This document shows positions 15,054 through 24,686 of a DNA stretch of 40,486 bases, one piece after another. The notes beneath the pieces are model-generated. The model ran no database searches. It was not told the origin of the DNA and saw nothing but the letters and a program-made list of their open reading frames with translations. Location of the stretch: contig CASFTV010000030.1 of NCBI GenBank assembly GCA_949297765.1, forward strand, positions 1 to 40,486, given 5' to 3'. Source of the stretch: an uncultured bacterium. GTDB lineage: Bacteria; Verrucomicrobiota; Lentisphaeria; Victivallales; UBA1829. A program made the position numbers and the translations under genes. Position 1 is the first letter of the stretch; every line of letters starts with the position of its first letter.

Positions 15054-16106
15054 ATGAACGGCAGAACAATCGGCGGAGCCGTCATCGGCTACGGCGGAAT
15101 GGGGCATTTTCACGGGGAAAAAATGAGAACGGTCGACGGAATCCGGCTGGTCGGCGTCTACGACATTGATCCGGAACGCTGCAGATTCGCGGAGAAGGAG
15201 GGGATCCACGCCTATGCTTCCCGCGCGGAACTGCTCGCCGATCCGGAAATTGATCTGGTCGTGGTCGCGACCCCGAACGACGTTCACAGGGAAATTGCAC
15301 TGGATGCGTTCGCGGCGGGGAAGAATGTCATCTCCGAAAAACCGGTCGCCATGGACTCCGCGGAAGTGGAGGAGATGATCGCCGCGGCAAACCGCGCAGG
15401 AAAATTGTTCACCGTCCACCAGAACCGCCGCTGGGATGAGGATTATCTGACCATCAAGAAAATGGTGGATACCTGCGAACTCGGAAACGTGTTCCGCATC
15501 GAATCCCGCGTCATGGGATCGCGCGGAATCCCGTCCGGCTGGCGCGAGGAAAAGGAGCACGGCGGCGGAATGCTGCTCGACTGGGGAGTTCATCTGCTCG
15601 ACCAGATGCTCATGATGATGAGCGGAAGAAAACTCCTTTCCGTCAACGCTTCCATGACGCATATCACCAATCCCGAGTGCGACGACGGATTCACGGCATT
15701 CTGCAAATTCGAAGGCGGACTGGAATGGATCGTGGAGGTCGGAACCTGTCATTTCGTCGACGTTCCCCGCTGGTACGCGTTCGGCGACTCCGGATCCGCC
15801 GTGATCCGCAACTGGGAGTGCGACGGGGAAATCGTCAAAATCTTCAACCGCGGCGAAGACGATGTTGCTCCGATTCAGGCCGGAGCCGGAATCACCCGCA
15901 CAATGGCGCCCCGCAACGAGCGGACTGTAAAGACCTTTCCCGTGGAAAAGGTCCATTCCGACTGGGCGGAATTCTACAAGAACGTGATTGCGGTTCTCAA
16001 CGGAAAGGCGAAAATTGTCGTGACCCACGATCAGATCCGCGCCTGCATGAAGCTGATCGAGGCGGTGTTCGAATCCGCCCGCACGGGAAAGACCGTCGAA
16101 TTCTGA
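15054..16106 (+). CDS. Gfo/Idh/MocA-family oxidoreductase
   Basis: This encodes 350 residues from ATG 15054, with an AAAGG site upstream. The N-terminal Rossmann fold is GYGGMGHFHGEKM followed by an acidic residue in GVYDIDPERC, suiting NAD(H). ISEKPVAMD holds the conserved E-K-P catalytic lysine, and GGGMLLDWGVHLLDQML carries the C-terminal D-x-G-x-H motif. The family oxidises or reduces sugars, inositols and sugar acids; the substrate cannot be told. It lies downstream of the isomerase-like gene behind its own promoter and hairpin, and probably acts on the same or a related carbohydrate. No signal peptide is visible, so it should be cytoplasmic. Confidence 0.9.
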   Translation: MNGRTIGGAVIGYGGMGHFHGEKMRTVDGIRLVGVYDIDPERCRFAEKEGIHAYASRAELLADPEIDLVVVATPNDVHREIALDAFAAGKNVISEKPVAMDSAEVEEMIAAANRAGKLFTVHQNRRWDEDYLTIKKMVDTCELGNVFRIESRVMGSRGIPSGWREEKEHGGGMLLDWGVHLLDQMLMMMSGRKLLSVNASMTHITNPECDDGFTAFCKFEGGLEWIVEVGTCHFVDVPRWYAFGDSGSAVIRNWECDGEIVKIFNRGEDDVAPIQAGAGITRTMAPRNERTVKTFPVEKVHSDWAEFYKNVIAVLNGKAKIVVTHDQIRACMKLIEAVFESARTGKTVEF

Positions 16107-16142
16107 CGCCGCATTCCGGGGATTTTCCTTCCCCGCCGGAGA

Positions 16143-16191
16143 GACGCGTCCGCCACTTCTGACAGAGGTCTGCGGACGCGTCCTCTTTTTT
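16143..16191 (+). terminator. Rho-independent terminator after the Gfo/Idh gene
   Basis: GACGCGTCCGC (16143-16153) and GCGGACGCGTC (16172-16182) make a perfect 11-bp GC-rich stem, followed by TCTTTTTT up to 16191. It is the strongest terminator seen in the window. Confidence 0.85.
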
Positions 16192-16238
16192 CCGCTGTTT
16201 CCTTTTTCTGCAAACTTTCCTGAAAACTCGAAAACCCA

Positions 16239-16267
16239 TTGAAAAAACGGGGAAGGGCGTGTATATT
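16239..16267 (+). promoter_or_regulatory. Predicted promoter of typA
   Basis: TTGAAA (16239-16244), a 17-bp spacer and TATATT (16262-16267) lie 50 nt upstream of the typA start. Together with the guaB promoter it shows the usual promoter pattern of this genome. Confidence 0.6.
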
Positions 16268-16316
16268 ACCCGGTTTATAAAAACGGTACGACAACTTCTT
16301 AACCCGAGATACATCT

Positions 16317-18128
16317 ATGCAGAACATCAGAAACATCGCCATCATCGCCCATGTCGACCACGGGAAGACCACGCTCGTTGACGAGATCATCAAACAGTCC
16401 AAGCTCTTCCGCGAAAACCAGGAGATGCACGAGTGCTTTCTTGACAACAACGACCTTGAACGGGAACGCGGAATCACGATTCTCGCCAAGAATATCAGCG
16501 TCCGCTACCGCGATACGAAGATCAATATCATCGACACCCCGGGGCACAGCGATTTCGGCGGTCAGGTCGAACGCGTTCTGAACATGGCGGACGGCGTGAT
16601 CCTTCTGGTCGATTCCGCGGAAGGGCCGCTTCCGCAGACCCGTTTTGTGCTGGACAAGGCGCTGAAGCTGAAACTCAAGCCGATCGTCGTCATCAACAAG
16701 ATCGACCGTCCCGATGCACGTCCGAACGAGGTTCACAACGATATCTTCGATCTCTTCATCGACCTCGGCGCGGATGACGAGCAGCTCGATTTCCCCCTTC
16801 TCTACGCCAGCGGACGGAACGGCTGGGCAACCACCGATCTGGAACACGGGAAACGCGACTCCATCCTTCCGCTGATGGACGCCATCATCGACTGCATTCC
16901 GCCACCGCCGATGAACGAAGGTCCGCTCCAGATGCAGATCACGACGCTGGATTACAACGATTATGTCGGCCGGATCGGCATCGGACGCGTTCATCGCGGC
17001 TCCCTCGACACCGCGAAGCCCATTTCCCTGGTCAAGCGGGACGGCACCGTTCTTCCGGCCTCCATCAAACAGGTCTTCACGTTTGAAGGAATCGACCGGA
17101 AGCTGACCGATCATATCGACTGCGGCGATCTCTGTGCCATTGTCGGCATCGAAGGCATCGACATCGGGGACACGATTGCCGACGCACTCGCTCCGGAAGC
17201 CATGCCGCCGATCGCCATTGACGAACCCACCATCTCCATGGTGTTCCGCGTGAACGACTCTCCGTTCTTCGGAAAGGAAGGCAAATTCATCAGCAGCCGT
17301 CACATCCGGGAGCGTCTGCTCAAGGAGGCCGAGCGCGATGTCGCGCTGCGCGTCGAAGAGCTCGGCGACGGATTCAAGGTCAGCGGCCGCGGCGTTCTCC
17401 ACATCTCCATCCTGATCGAGACCATGCGCCGTGAAGGATACGAACTCACCATCACGCAGCCGCACGTCATCTACAAGGAGATCGACGGGCGGAAATGCGA
17501 GCCGATCGAAACGTTGACGGTCGATGTGCCGGACGGCGCGGCGGGAAAAGTCATCGAACTGGTCGGCGTCCGCCGCGGGGAGATGGTGAAAATGGAACAG
17601 CACCTGAGCCGTCAGCTTCTGGAATTCAAAATCCCGACGCGGGGCCTGATCGGCCTGCGCAGCAAGGTCATGACCGCCACTGCGGGAGAGGCCATCATGT
17701 CGCACCGCTTCACGGAATACGCTCCGTACCGCGGCGACATCCCCCAGCGGACCAACGGCGTTCTCATCAGCATGGGGACCGGAAAGGCGATTCCCTATGC
17801 GATCGACGGCCTCCAGCAGCGCGGAACCTTCTTCATTGATCCCGGCGTGGACACCTATGAAGGCATGATCCTCGGCGAACACTGCAAGGAGGGGGATATC
17901 GAGGTGAATGCCCAGCGCGAAAAGCATCTTTCCAACATGCGCGCGGCCGGCTCCGACCGCAATCTCAAAATCGCCCCGGCGCAGAAAATGAGTCTGGAAG
18001 AATCGCTGGAATACATCGCGGACGACGAATATGTGGAGGTCACTCCGAAAAACATCCGTCTCCGCAAGAAGCTCCTGACGGAACTGGAACGCCGGCGTCA
18101 GAGAAACGCCAGGCTCAAGGACGAATAA
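16317..18128 (+). CDS. typA: Ribosome-associated GTPase TypA/BipA
   Basis: This encodes 603 residues, the normal length. TypA/BipA is a translation-factor GTPase that binds the ribosome and helps 50S assembly and growth under stress. The G1 motif is AHVDHGKTT, the switch I threonine lies in RERGITILAKN, G3 is DTPGHSDFGG and G4 is NKIDRPDARP. Domain V-like and C-terminal regions follow (HISILIETMRREGYEL, PTRGLIGLRSKV), with the TypA-specific end. The gene is monocistronic, with promoter (16239-16267) and terminator (18161-18205). Confidence 0.97.
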   Translation: MQNIRNIAIIAHVDHGKTTLVDEIIKQSKLFRENQEMHECFLDNNDLERERGITILAKNISVRYRDTKINIIDTPGHSDFGGQVERVLNMADGVILLVDSAEGPLPQTRFVLDKALKLKLKPIVVINKIDRPDARPNEVHNDIFDLFIDLGADDEQLDFPLLYASGRNGWATTDLEHGKRDSILPLMDAIIDCIPPPPMNEGPLQMQITTLDYNDYVGRIGIGRVHRGSLDTAKPISLVKRDGTVLPASIKQVFTFEGIDRKLTDHIDCGDLCAIVGIEGIDIGDTIADALAPEAMPPIAIDEPTISMVFRVNDSPFFGKEGKFISSRHIRERLLKEAERDVALRVEELGDGFKVSGRGVLHISILIETMRREGYELTITQPHVIYKEIDGRKCEPIETLTVDVPDGAAGKVIELVGVRRGEMVKMEQHLSRQLLEFKIPTRGLIGLRSKVMTATAGEAIMSHRFTEYAPYRGDIPQRTNGVLISMGTGKAIPYAIDGLQQRGTFFIDPGVDTYEGMILGEHCKEGDIEVNAQREKHLSNMRAAGSDRNLKIAPAQKMSLEESLEYIADDEYVEVTPKNIRLRKKLLTELERRRQRNARLKDE

Positions 18129-18160
18129 TCGGTTCAGCAGCCCGGACCGGTTTCCCGTCC

Positions 18161-18205
18161 ATCCGCCGAATGGAAGATCTCTCCGTCCGGCGGATTTTGT
18201 TTTTC
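18161..18205 (+). terminator. Terminator after typA
   Basis: ATCCGCCG (18161-18168) and CGGCGGAT (18188-18195) form an 8-bp stem, followed by a T-rich run (TTTTGTTTTT). The long 19-nt loop makes it less ideal than a classic terminator. Confidence 0.65.
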
Positions 18206-18222
18206 CCGGATGCGGAAACGGT

Positions 18223-19596
18223 TCAGTCCTTCAGCAGCAGTTCCTGTCCAGGCATCAGTTTGCTGGAATAGATCTGGAGATATGCGTCGACTCTGCGGAG
18301 AACGGAAACGGGGATTTTTTCCGGTTCCTTTTCCCGTTTTACGAGGACGTACTGCCCTTTTCCGTCCGCCTCGGTGTGCAGAACGCGCGGCGGAACGTGA
18401 AAGACATGTTCGGAATTTCCCGTGAAGAACACCACCCGGACCGTTTCCCCGATCTGGAAGCGGTGATGTTTCCGGCTGTAGGCGGCCAGTGCGCGGTCCG
18501 GAATGGTCTCGGATACGTCCGCCGCGAGAATGTCCCCCGCCTTCAGCTGTTTGGATTTCAAGCCCTGGCGGATCATGTTTCCATACTGGATATAGAGATC
18601 GAGCGGTTCCACCCGGACTTTCTCCAGACGGGTGATGCTGGGAATGAGCTTTCCGATCGTGGAGTCCGGAATGCCGGTCAGACGCCAGACATAGGCGCCT
18701 TTCGCATCCTTCCGGACGACATTTTCCGGAACCCAGAGCGGAGCAAGAGCGGCTTTCTCCGGGATGGAGAGGACCGCTGTCAGGAAATCGAAGGTCGGGA
18801 TTGTTTTTCCGTCGGGGGTGCGGAATTCGTCGGTGATTCTCGGATTGGCCACATAGCAGACCAGATTTTCCGCCGAAAGGTTCTGGCCGACAAACCATGC
18901 GGGAACGGGTTTCCCGGAGTCCCGCGGATAAACTAGAATCTGCGTGGTCTGCGGAAGCTGTTCAATCAGTTCCTGTGTGCGTTTCAGCTGGAGTTTGACC
19001 GGATCAATCATGGAAAGTTTCATGACGGGATTTCCGACATCGACCGCGGCTCCTTCCGAGCGGTAGACCTCCTCGATGACGGCGTTGAAGGGCGCCCAGA
19101 TGGAGCAGGCGTCAAGGACCTGGCGCGCCCGTTCAACCGCAAGTTCGGCTTTTCGTTTGTCGATCAGCGCGGTGTCATAGAGCATCTGAGTTTCTTGGAA
19201 CTGGCGTGCGCTGACCGCTTCTCTGCGGTTGAGTTTTGCGTCGCGTTCGAGGTTCAGCGTTTTTTCCTTGAGGACGGCTTTTGCCCGTTCCAGTTCCGCC
19301 TGGGCGATCCCCAGATCGCTGGTCGGGATACTGACATCCTGTCGTGCGAGCAGATCTCCCTGTTTGACAAGATCCCCTTCTTTATTGAAGACGCTGCACT
19401 GGACATACTGGCCTTCGGAAGCGACAAAGTCAAGCCTGCCTTTGCTCTCAAACGAGATGATGGCCGTTTTTGCGTATTGAATCGTTCCGGTAAAATTCTT
19501 TTTCTGCAGAATACCTTCGGTCAGTTTGAAGGTTTCGGAATCTGCCGGGAGAAGCAGCGGAAGGGCGCAAAGCACGGCAAAAAACGGATATTTCAT
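18223..19596 (-). CDS. Periplasmic adaptor (HlyD/RND membrane-fusion) protein, orphan
   Basis: This encodes 457 residues with an N-terminal signal peptide (KYPFFAVLCALPLLLPADS). The order is typical of membrane-fusion adaptors: a biotinyl-lipoyl half (residues about 55-95, GDLVKQGDLLARQDV), an alpha-helical hairpin with strong coiled-coil character (about 97-165, rich in Ala, Glu, Lys and Arg), the second lipoyl half (IWAPFNAVIEEVYRSEGAAV), and beta-barrel domains. Such proteins bridge an inner-membrane transporter to an outer-membrane channel. No RND or ABC permease and no outer-membrane factor lies next to it, so its partner must be elsewhere or it has another role. It is flanked by typA (convergent) and guaB (divergent). 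Confidence 0.82.
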   Translation of the reverse strand: MKYPFFAVLCALPLLLPADSETFKLTEGILQKKNFTGTIQYAKTAIISFESKGRLDFVASEGQYVQCSVFNKEGDLVKQGDLLARQDVSIPTSDLGIAQAELERAKAVLKEKTLNLERDAKLNRREAVSARQFQETQMLYDTALIDKRKAELAVERARQVLDACSIWAPFNAVIEEVYRSEGAAVDVGNPVMKLSMIDPVKLQLKRTQELIEQLPQTTQILVYPRDSGKPVPAWFVGQNLSAENLVCYVANPRITDEFRTPDGKTIPTFDFLTAVLSIPEKAALAPLWVPENVVRKDAKGAYVWRLTGIPDSTIGKLIPSITRLEKVRVEPLDLYIQYGNMIRQGLKSKQLKAGDILAADVSETIPDRALAAYSRKHHRFQIGETVRVVFFTGNSEHVFHVPPRVLHTEADGKGQYVLVKREKEPEKIPVSVLRRVDAYLQIYSSKLMPGQELLLKD

Positions 19597-19735
19597 GAAA
19601 ACCCCCTTTTCTCGGAATTTGGTCTGGATGTCCCCGGGAATGGAAGAGCATCCATTGGTTTGGAAGTACGGTATCCCATCTAACTTTTTTTACAAGCACG
19701 ATTTGAAAAAAAACACACTTTCCTGCGAAAAAAAC

Positions 19736-19763
19736 TTGATATTGCGATATTCCGGATTATATT
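19736..19763 (+). promoter_or_regulatory. Predicted promoter of guaB
   Basis: TTGATA (19736-19741), a 16-bp spacer and TATATT (19758-19763) lie 68 nt before guaB. The 235-bp region 19597-19831 otherwise holds an AT-rich stretch and probably the leader of the divergent adaptor gene. Confidence 0.6.
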
Positions 19764-19831
19764 TCAGAGGCAAAAGGAACGTGATTCCTGTTGCCGCATC
19801 GCATGCGGCCCATCTTAAAAGGAGACATCAA

Positions 19832-21331
19832 ATGGGCAATGCTTTCATGGACGATTTCATGGCGACCTTCAAACACGAAGGCCTCACTTTCGACGACATC
19901 TCTCTCGTGACCCAGTACGCGGATTTCCTGCCGAATGAGACAAGCATTGAAACCTCATTTTCCCGCAACATTCATCTGAATATTCCGTTCGTGAGCGCCG
20001 CGATGGACACGGTGACCGAAAGCGAAATGGCGATCGCAATGGCAAAACTCGGCGGAATCGGCGTGATTCACAAGAATCTCTCTCCGGAGGCACAGGCCGA
20101 CGAAGTCCGCAAAGTTAAATACTACCTGAACGGATTCATCCGGACCCCGATCTCCTTCTCGCCGGAGCAGACCGTGGAAGAGATGCTCAATGTGAAGGAG
20201 GAGAAACAGTATTCGTTTTCCGGATTCCCGATCGTCGATTCCGACGGCCGGCTGGTCGGAATCGTCACGGCACGGGATGTGAAGTACCTTTCCGACTATA
20301 CGCAGAAGCTGGCCGACGTCATGACCCGGAATGTGGTCACGGCTCCTCAGGGAACCGAACTGCAGACCGCATATAAGATCATGAAGGAAAACAAGATCGG
20401 AAAACTGCCGACCGTGGATGAAAACGGCCGGCTGACCGGTCTTTACAGCTTCTCCGATGTCAAGACTCTGATTCAGAACGATGCGCCCGCATACAACCGC
20501 GATCCGGAACACCGTCTCCGCGTTGCCGCCGCGGTCGGGCCGTACGATGAACGGCGTATTGAACTGCTCGCGGGTGCGGAGGTCGACGCGTTTGTGCTGG
20601 ATACCGCGCACGGCCACTCCAAAGGAGTCATCGAGACGGTGAAGATGCTCAAGAACCGCTATCCGCAGATCGACGTTGTCGCAGGAAATGTTGCGACAGG
20701 CGAGGCCGGAAAAGCTCTCGCGGATGCCGGTGTGGATGCGGTCAAGGTCGGTATCGGTCCCGGTTCCATCTGCACAACCCGCGTGGTCGCCGGAGTCGGA
20801 ACGCCCCAGGTTACCGCGATCTATCAGGTGCGCAAGGCGATCGGCGATGATCTGCCGCTGATCGCGGACGGCGGAATCAAACAGTCCGGCGATGTGGCCA
20901 AAGCGTTTGCCGTCGGCGCCTCCTCGGTCATGATGGGATCCGTCCTTGCCGCAACGCTGGAAAGCCCCGGCGAGAAGATCATTCATCACGGCCGCCGCTA
21001 TGTGCTCTACCGCGGAATGGGAAGTCTTGAGGCGATGAAGAAGAACAAGGGCAGCCGTGAACGCTACGGCCAGACCGATGTGGACAACAGCAAACTTCTG
21101 GTTCCCCAGGGCGTCGAAGGAATGGTTCCCTACCGCGGCGCGCTCTGGGAAGTGATCCATCAGTTTGCCGGAGGCCTCCGCTACTCGCTCGGATACTGCG
21201 GAACGAAAACCGTGGCGGAACTCCGTCAGCGCGCAAAAGTGATCCGTGTCAGCTCCTCCGGTCTGAAGGAAGCGCATCCGCATGACATCATCATGTCCAA
21301 GGATGCTCCGAACTACATGTCGGAAAACTGA
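19832..21331 (+). CDS. guaB: Inosine-5'-monophosphate dehydrogenase
   Basis: This encodes 499 residues. The enzyme oxidises IMP to XMP with NAD, the rate-limiting step of GMP synthesis. The catalytic loop [17 protein letters not shown] holds the nucleophile C314. Two CBS domains (about residues 100-215, e.g. [19 protein letters not shown] and [18 protein letters not shown]) are inserted in the barrel and would bind adenine or guanine nucleotides. [12 protein letters not shown] and the flap region follow. The start is ATG 19832 with an AAAAGGAG site; the open frame upstream to 19526 is an artefact. UDP-glucose dehydrogenase follows 31 nt later. Confidence 0.97.
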   Translation: MGNAFMDDFMATFKHEGLTFDDISLVTQYADFLPNETSIETSFSRNIHLNIPFVSAAMDTVTESEMAIAMAKLGGIGVIHKNLSPEAQADEVRKVKYYLNGFIRTPISFSPEQTVEEMLNVKEEKQYSFSGFPIVDSDGRLVGIVTARDVKYLSDYTQKLADVMTRNVVTAPQGTELQTAYKIMKENKIGKLPTVDENGRLTGLYSFSDVKTLIQNDAPAYNRDPEHRLRVAAAVGPYDERRIELLAGAEVDAFVLDTAHGHSKGVIETVKMLKNRYPQIDVVAGNVATGEAGKALADAGVDAVKVGIGPGSICTTRVVAGVGTPQVTAIYQVRKAIGDDLPLIADGGIKQSGDVAKAFAVGASSVMMGSVLAATLESPGEKIIHHGRRYVLYRGMGSLEAMKKNKGSRERYGQTDVDNSKLLVPQGVEGMVPYRGALWEVIHQFAGGLRYSLGYCGTKTVAELRQRAKVIRVSSSGLKEAHPHDIIMSKDAPNYMSEN

Positions 21332-21362
21332 TTTGTCTGTGACAGAAACGAGAGGGTAGGCG

Positions 21363-22748
21363 ATGAATAAGAAATCAATCCTTTGCATCGGAGCCGGGTA
21401 TGTCGGCGGCCCGACCATGGCGATGATCGCGGCAAAATGTCCCGACTATACCGTGACCGTGGCGGATATCAACGAGCAGCGCATTGCCGGATGGAATTCG
21501 GAATCCCTGCCGATCTACGAGCCGGGACTGATGGATGTCGTGAAAAAGGGCCGCGGGAAAAATCTGTTTTTCACGACCGATGTGATCCAGGGAATCAAAG
21601 ACGCCTACATCATTTTCGTCAGTGTGAATACGCCGACAAAGACCTTCGGAGCCGGAGCCGGAAAGGCCGCCGATCTTCAATACTGGGAAAAATGCGCGCG
21701 CCTGATCGCGGAACATGCGGATTCCTCAAAAATCGTCGTGGAAAAAAGCACGCTGCCTGTCCGGGCGGCGGAGGCGATTCACCGGATTCTCCAGTCGAAT
21801 CCGCGCGGGATTGAGTTTCACGTTCTCTCGAATCCGGAGTTTCTGGCGGAAGGGACGGCGATCCGGGATCTGGAGTTCCCGGACCGCGTGCTGATCGGCT
21901 CCATGACGGTTCCCGACAGCCATGAGGCTATGCAGGCTCTGGTGGAGCTGTATGCCCACTGGGTGCCGCGGGAACGGATTTTTACCACGAATGTCTGGAG
22001 CAGCGAGATGTCGAAACTGGTTTCGAACGCGATGCTGGCTCAGCGGATTTCCTCGATCAACAGCATTTCGGCGCTCTGCGAGCGGACCGGAGCGGATGTG
22101 GCCGAGGTTTCCCGGGCGGTCAGCATGGATTCGCGGATCGGCTCCAAGTTCCTGCGGCCCGGGGTCGGCTTCGGCGGATCGTGTTTCAAAAAGGATATTC
22201 TGAATCTGGTTTATCTGTGCGAGCAGTACAATCTTCAGGAGGTCGCCCGATACTGGGAGCAGGTTGTGCTGATGAACGACTATCAGGAGCGCCGTTTTGC
22301 CAACCGAATTGCCAAAGCAATGTTCAATACGCTTTCCGGAAAACGGATCGCGTTGTTCGGTTTCGCGTTCAAAGCGGATACGGGGGATACACGGGAATCT
22401 CCTGCCATCTATATTTCCAAAATGCTAATCGAGGAGCATGCAAAACTCGCAATTCATGACCCGCAGGCGCTTCCGAACGCCCGTCTGGATATGAAGGGCT
22501 ATGAAGACCGGATCGAATACTGCTACGATCCTTATGAAGCGGCAAAAGGTGCGCACGCAATCGCAGTCATTACCGACTGGAAGTCCTTTGCTGATCTGGA
22601 TTACAAACGGATTTTCGATTCCATGGAAAAGCCGGCGTTTCTGTTCGACGGACGCAACATCCTGAATCACCGGGAGCTTTTCGAGATCGGATTTGAGGTT
22701 TATCCGCTCGGGAAGGCCGAGCTGACCCACATGACCGCCAGCATCTGA
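21363..22748 (+). CDS. ugd: UDP-glucose 6-dehydrogenase, eukaryote-like
   Basis: This encodes 461 residues. It converts UDP-glucose to UDP-glucuronate with two NAD, supplying uronic acid for surface polysaccharides. The NAD site is [11 protein letters not shown], followed by LPIYEPGL and [10 protein letters not shown]; the catalytic cysteine is C274 in [22 protein letters not shown] and [15 protein letters not shown] follow. These segments are unusually close to animal UGDH (for example [24 protein letters not shown]), unlike typical bacterial Ugd of about 390-440 residues. It lies 31 nt downstream of guaB, probably in the same transcript, and is followed by a hairpin at 22753-22780. Confidence 0.93.
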   Translation: MNKKSILCIGAGYVGGPTMAMIAAKCPDYTVTVADINEQRIAGWNSESLPIYEPGLMDVVKKGRGKNLFFTTDVIQGIKDAYIIFVSVNTPTKTFGAGAGKAADLQYWEKCARLIAEHADSSKIVVEKSTLPVRAAEAIHRILQSNPRGIEFHVLSNPEFLAEGTAIRDLEFPDRVLIGSMTVPDSHEAMQALVELYAHWVPRERIFTTNVWSSEMSKLVSNAMLAQRISSINSISALCERTGADVAEVSRAVSMDSRIGSKFLRPGVGFGGSCFKKDILNLVYLCEQYNLQEVARYWEQVVLMNDYQERRFANRIAKAMFNTLSGKRIALFGFAFKADTGDTRESPAIYISKMLIEEHAKLAIHDPQALPNARLDMKGYEDRIEYCYDPYEAAKGAHAIAVITDWKSFADLDYKRIFDSMEKPAFLFDGRNILNHRELFEIGFEVYPLGKAELTHMTASI

Positions 22749-22752
22749 CCGG

Positions 22753-22780
22753 CGGAACCATGTCCGTTCCGTTCTGTTTT
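22753..22780 (+). terminator. Possible terminator after ugd
   Basis: CGGAAC (22753-22758) and GTTCCG (22766-22771) form a 6-bp stem, followed by TTCTGTTTT. It is moderate in strength and sits 5 nt past the ugd stop. Confidence 0.5.
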
Positions 22781-23199
22781 GGAAATACCGGGATGCCGAT
22801 TCTGTTTCCTCTCTGAAAATATTCTCCGGGGAAGGAGATCCGCATCCTGAGGCGGAGGGGCGGTTTCCGGGAAAATTTCCGTTTCAGCGAGTCTGGAAAT
22901 TTCAGAGTCTTGATTTCTTCGGATAAGAGGGGCGTCTGTTGTTCCGATCGTGAGGTCCGCAGGGATTCGTGAGGGAAAAAAAGAAAGATTTTTCCGGAAA
23001 TCGGGGATTGTCGCGGAATCGGGTCTGGAAAAATGGAATTTTTGTTGTATAGTGTCCATTTTTAGAGACAGTGCAGCGGCATTTGCTCAATCCCCGGGAA
23101 ATCCGGGATCGGAACGGAGGGGATCGAATGTCCGGCCGTCGCCGGACGGTGCTGCGCATCTGCTGGACCCTAGCGATCAGGATGGAGGAGAATGAAGTG
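22781..23199 (+). other. Non-coding stretch and pyr operon leader
   Basis: No convincing gene lies between ugd and pyrR. The first 250 bases hold nothing I recognise. A possible promoter (-10 TATAGT at 23048-23053) would give a leader of about 140 nt. In that leader CCCGG/CCGGG and the perfect 7-bp GTCCGGC/GCCGGAC stem (about 23130-23147, loop CGTC) can form hairpins. Neither is followed by a T-run, and I do not find the consensus PyrR binding loop. The frame of pyrR stays open back to 23071, but the strong RBS near 23184-23190 supports a start at 23200. Confidence 0.4.
23025..23053 (+). promoter_or_regulatory. Possible promoter of the pyr operon
   Basis: TATAGT (23048-23053) is preceded at 17 bp by a weak -35 (CTGGAA, 23025-23030). 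It is the best candidate between ugd and pyrR. Confidence 0.4.
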
Positions 23200-23754
23200 A
23201 TGCAGTTTGATAAACCGGGGAGGATCTTTGAGGCGGAGCAGATTGCGTCCTCCCTCCGGAAGGTCGGGGATGCGATTCTTTCGGAATTCAAGGAGGGGAC
23301 CGGGGAGCTTCTGCTTCTCGGGATTCAGCGCCGGGGAGTTCCTCTTGCCCGCCGTCTTTCCCGCTACATTGAGGAGAAGCTGGGGGTGCAGGTCCCCGTC
23401 GGGACGCTCGACATCTCCATGTACCGCGACGACATCGGAATGCGGAAAACCCTTCCGGTCATCCATGAAACCAATATTCCGGACATCAACGGGAAAACGG
23501 TGATTCTCTGCGACGACGTTCTTCAGGCGGGGCGTACAATCCGGGCGGCACTGGATGCGATCACCGATTTCGGCCGTCCGGCGATCATTCGTCTTGCGGT
23601 TCTGTTCGACCGCGGATCCCATGAGTTTCCCATTGCGGCCGACTACACGGGAATGGCGATCTCCATTCCGGACGGATTCAAGATATCCGTTCACTGGGTC
23701 GAAATCGACGGTTCCGACTTTGTCAAAATACTGGAAAAGAAGATGGGGAGATGA
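23200..23754 (+). CDS. pyrR: Pyrimidine operon regulator / uracil phosphoribosyltransferase PyrR
   Basis: This encodes 184 residues from ATG 23200, with GGAGGAG about 9 nt upstream. PyrR binds pyr mRNA when UMP is high and lowers expression; many members also have uracil phosphoribosyltransferase activity. The PRPP-binding motif is [18 protein letters not shown], preceded by [13 protein letters not shown] and DISMYRDD, all typical of PyrR. It is directly followed, by ATGA overlap, by pyrB and pyrC, which is the classic target operon. The 5' leader may be its binding site, although the known consensus loop is not obvious. Confidence 0.94.
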   Translation: MQFDKPGRIFEAEQIASSLRKVGDAILSEFKEGTGELLLLGIQRRGVPLARRLSRYIEEKLGVQVPVGTLDISMYRDDIGMRKTLPVIHETNIPDINGKTVILCDDVLQAGRTIRAALDAITDFGRPAIIRLAVLFDRGSHEFPIAADYTGMAISIPDGFKISVHWVEIDGSDFVKILEKKMGR

Positions 23755-24686
23755 GCATGGATTTCAAATGGACGAAAAAAGACCTGCTGAGTCTTTATGA
23801 TCTCTCCGCCGAGGAGATTCTCTGCATTCTCGATACCGCGGCGGAATTCAAGAAGGTTTCTCAGCGGAAGATCAAAAAAGTCCCCGCGCTCCGGGGAAAA
23901 ACCGTGGTGAATCTGTTCATCGAACCGAGCACGAGAACCCGGACATCGTTTGAGCTCGCGGAGCAGAGGCTCTCCGCCGACATCATCAATATCAACGCGG
24001 ATTCCAGCAGTCTCCGGAAAGGGGAAACTCTGCTCGACACCGTAAAAAATATCGAAGCGCTGCAGGTGGATCTGATCGTCATGCGCCATTCCGCGGCGGG
24101 GGCTCCGAATTTTCTTGCGCCGCTGGTGCGTCCCGGAATCGTCAACGCGGGCGACGGCGCTCACAGCCATCCGACTCAGGCGCTGCTGGATCTTTTCACC
24201 ATTCGGGAGAAGAAGGGAACGTTCAAAGGACTCAACGTTTCGATCATCGGCGATATTCTCCACAGCCGTGTCGCCCGCAGCAATATGTGGGGATTGCTGA
24301 AGCTCGGCGCCAATGTGACGCTCGCCGGGCCTTCGACATTGACGCCGACCATGTTTGAAAAGGTCGGCGTGCGGGTCTGCCACAATATGAAGGATGCGCT
24401 GGAAGGGGCGGATGTGGTGAATCTGCTCCGGATTCAGCATGAGCGGCAGAGATCCGGATTCTTTCCGAGCGTCGGCGAATATTCGAAGGTGTTCGGCCTC
24501 AATGCGGGAACCGCGAAATCCCTGAAGCCGGATGCGCTGATCATGCATCCGGGGCCGATCAACCGCGGAGTTGAACTGGATTCCGAACTCGCCGACGGGC
24601 CGCAGTCCGTCATTCTTGAACAGGTAACCAACGGACTTGCCGTGCGCATGGCGGTCCTCTTCCTTGTCGCGGGGTGCTTGAAATGA
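23751..24686 (+). CDS. pyrB: Aspartate carbamoyltransferase catalytic subunit
   Basis: This encodes 311 residues, normal for the catalytic subunit. It joins carbamoyl phosphate and aspartate to carbamoyl aspartate, the first committed step of pyrimidine synthesis. The carbamoyl-phosphate motif is [13 protein letters not shown], with [13 protein letters not shown] as the K-G-E loop, [10 protein letters not shown], and the aspartate-binding [10 protein letters not shown] near the end. No regulatory subunit gene (pyrI) is adjacent. ATG 23751 overlaps the pyrR stop; the pyrC start overlaps its own stop, so translation is coupled along the operon. Confidence 0.97.
   Translation: MSMDFKWTKKDLLSLYDLSAEEILCILDTAAEFKKVSQRKIKKVPALRGKTVVNLFIEPSTRTRTSFELAEQRLSADIININADSSSLRKGETLLDTVKNIEALQVDLIVMRHSAAGAPNFLAPLVRPGIVNAGDGAHSHPTQALLDLFTIREKKGTFKGLNVSIIGDILHSRVARSNMWGLLKLGANVTLAGPSTLTPTMFEKVGVRVCHNMKDALEGADVVNLLRIQHERQRSGFFPSVGEYSKVFGLNAGTAKSLKPDALIMHPGPINRGVELDSELADGPQSVILEQVTNGLAVRMAVLFLVAGCLK

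Noticed and set aside
19526-19831. N-terminal extension of guaB from 19526
   Set aside because: It overlaps the divergent adaptor gene and promoter. The AAAAGGAG site supports ATG 19832, and the family does not have such an extension.
22781-23047. Possible tRNA or small RNA between ugd and pyrR
   Set aside because: No T-loop GGTTCRA-like motif or cloverleaf is visible, and no strong terminator is present.
23071-23199. Longer pyrR start or a leader peptide at 23071 or 23128
   Set aside because: There is no RBS, the residues are Arg-rich, and the region forms GC hairpins. The start at 23200 has a strong RBS and matches family length.
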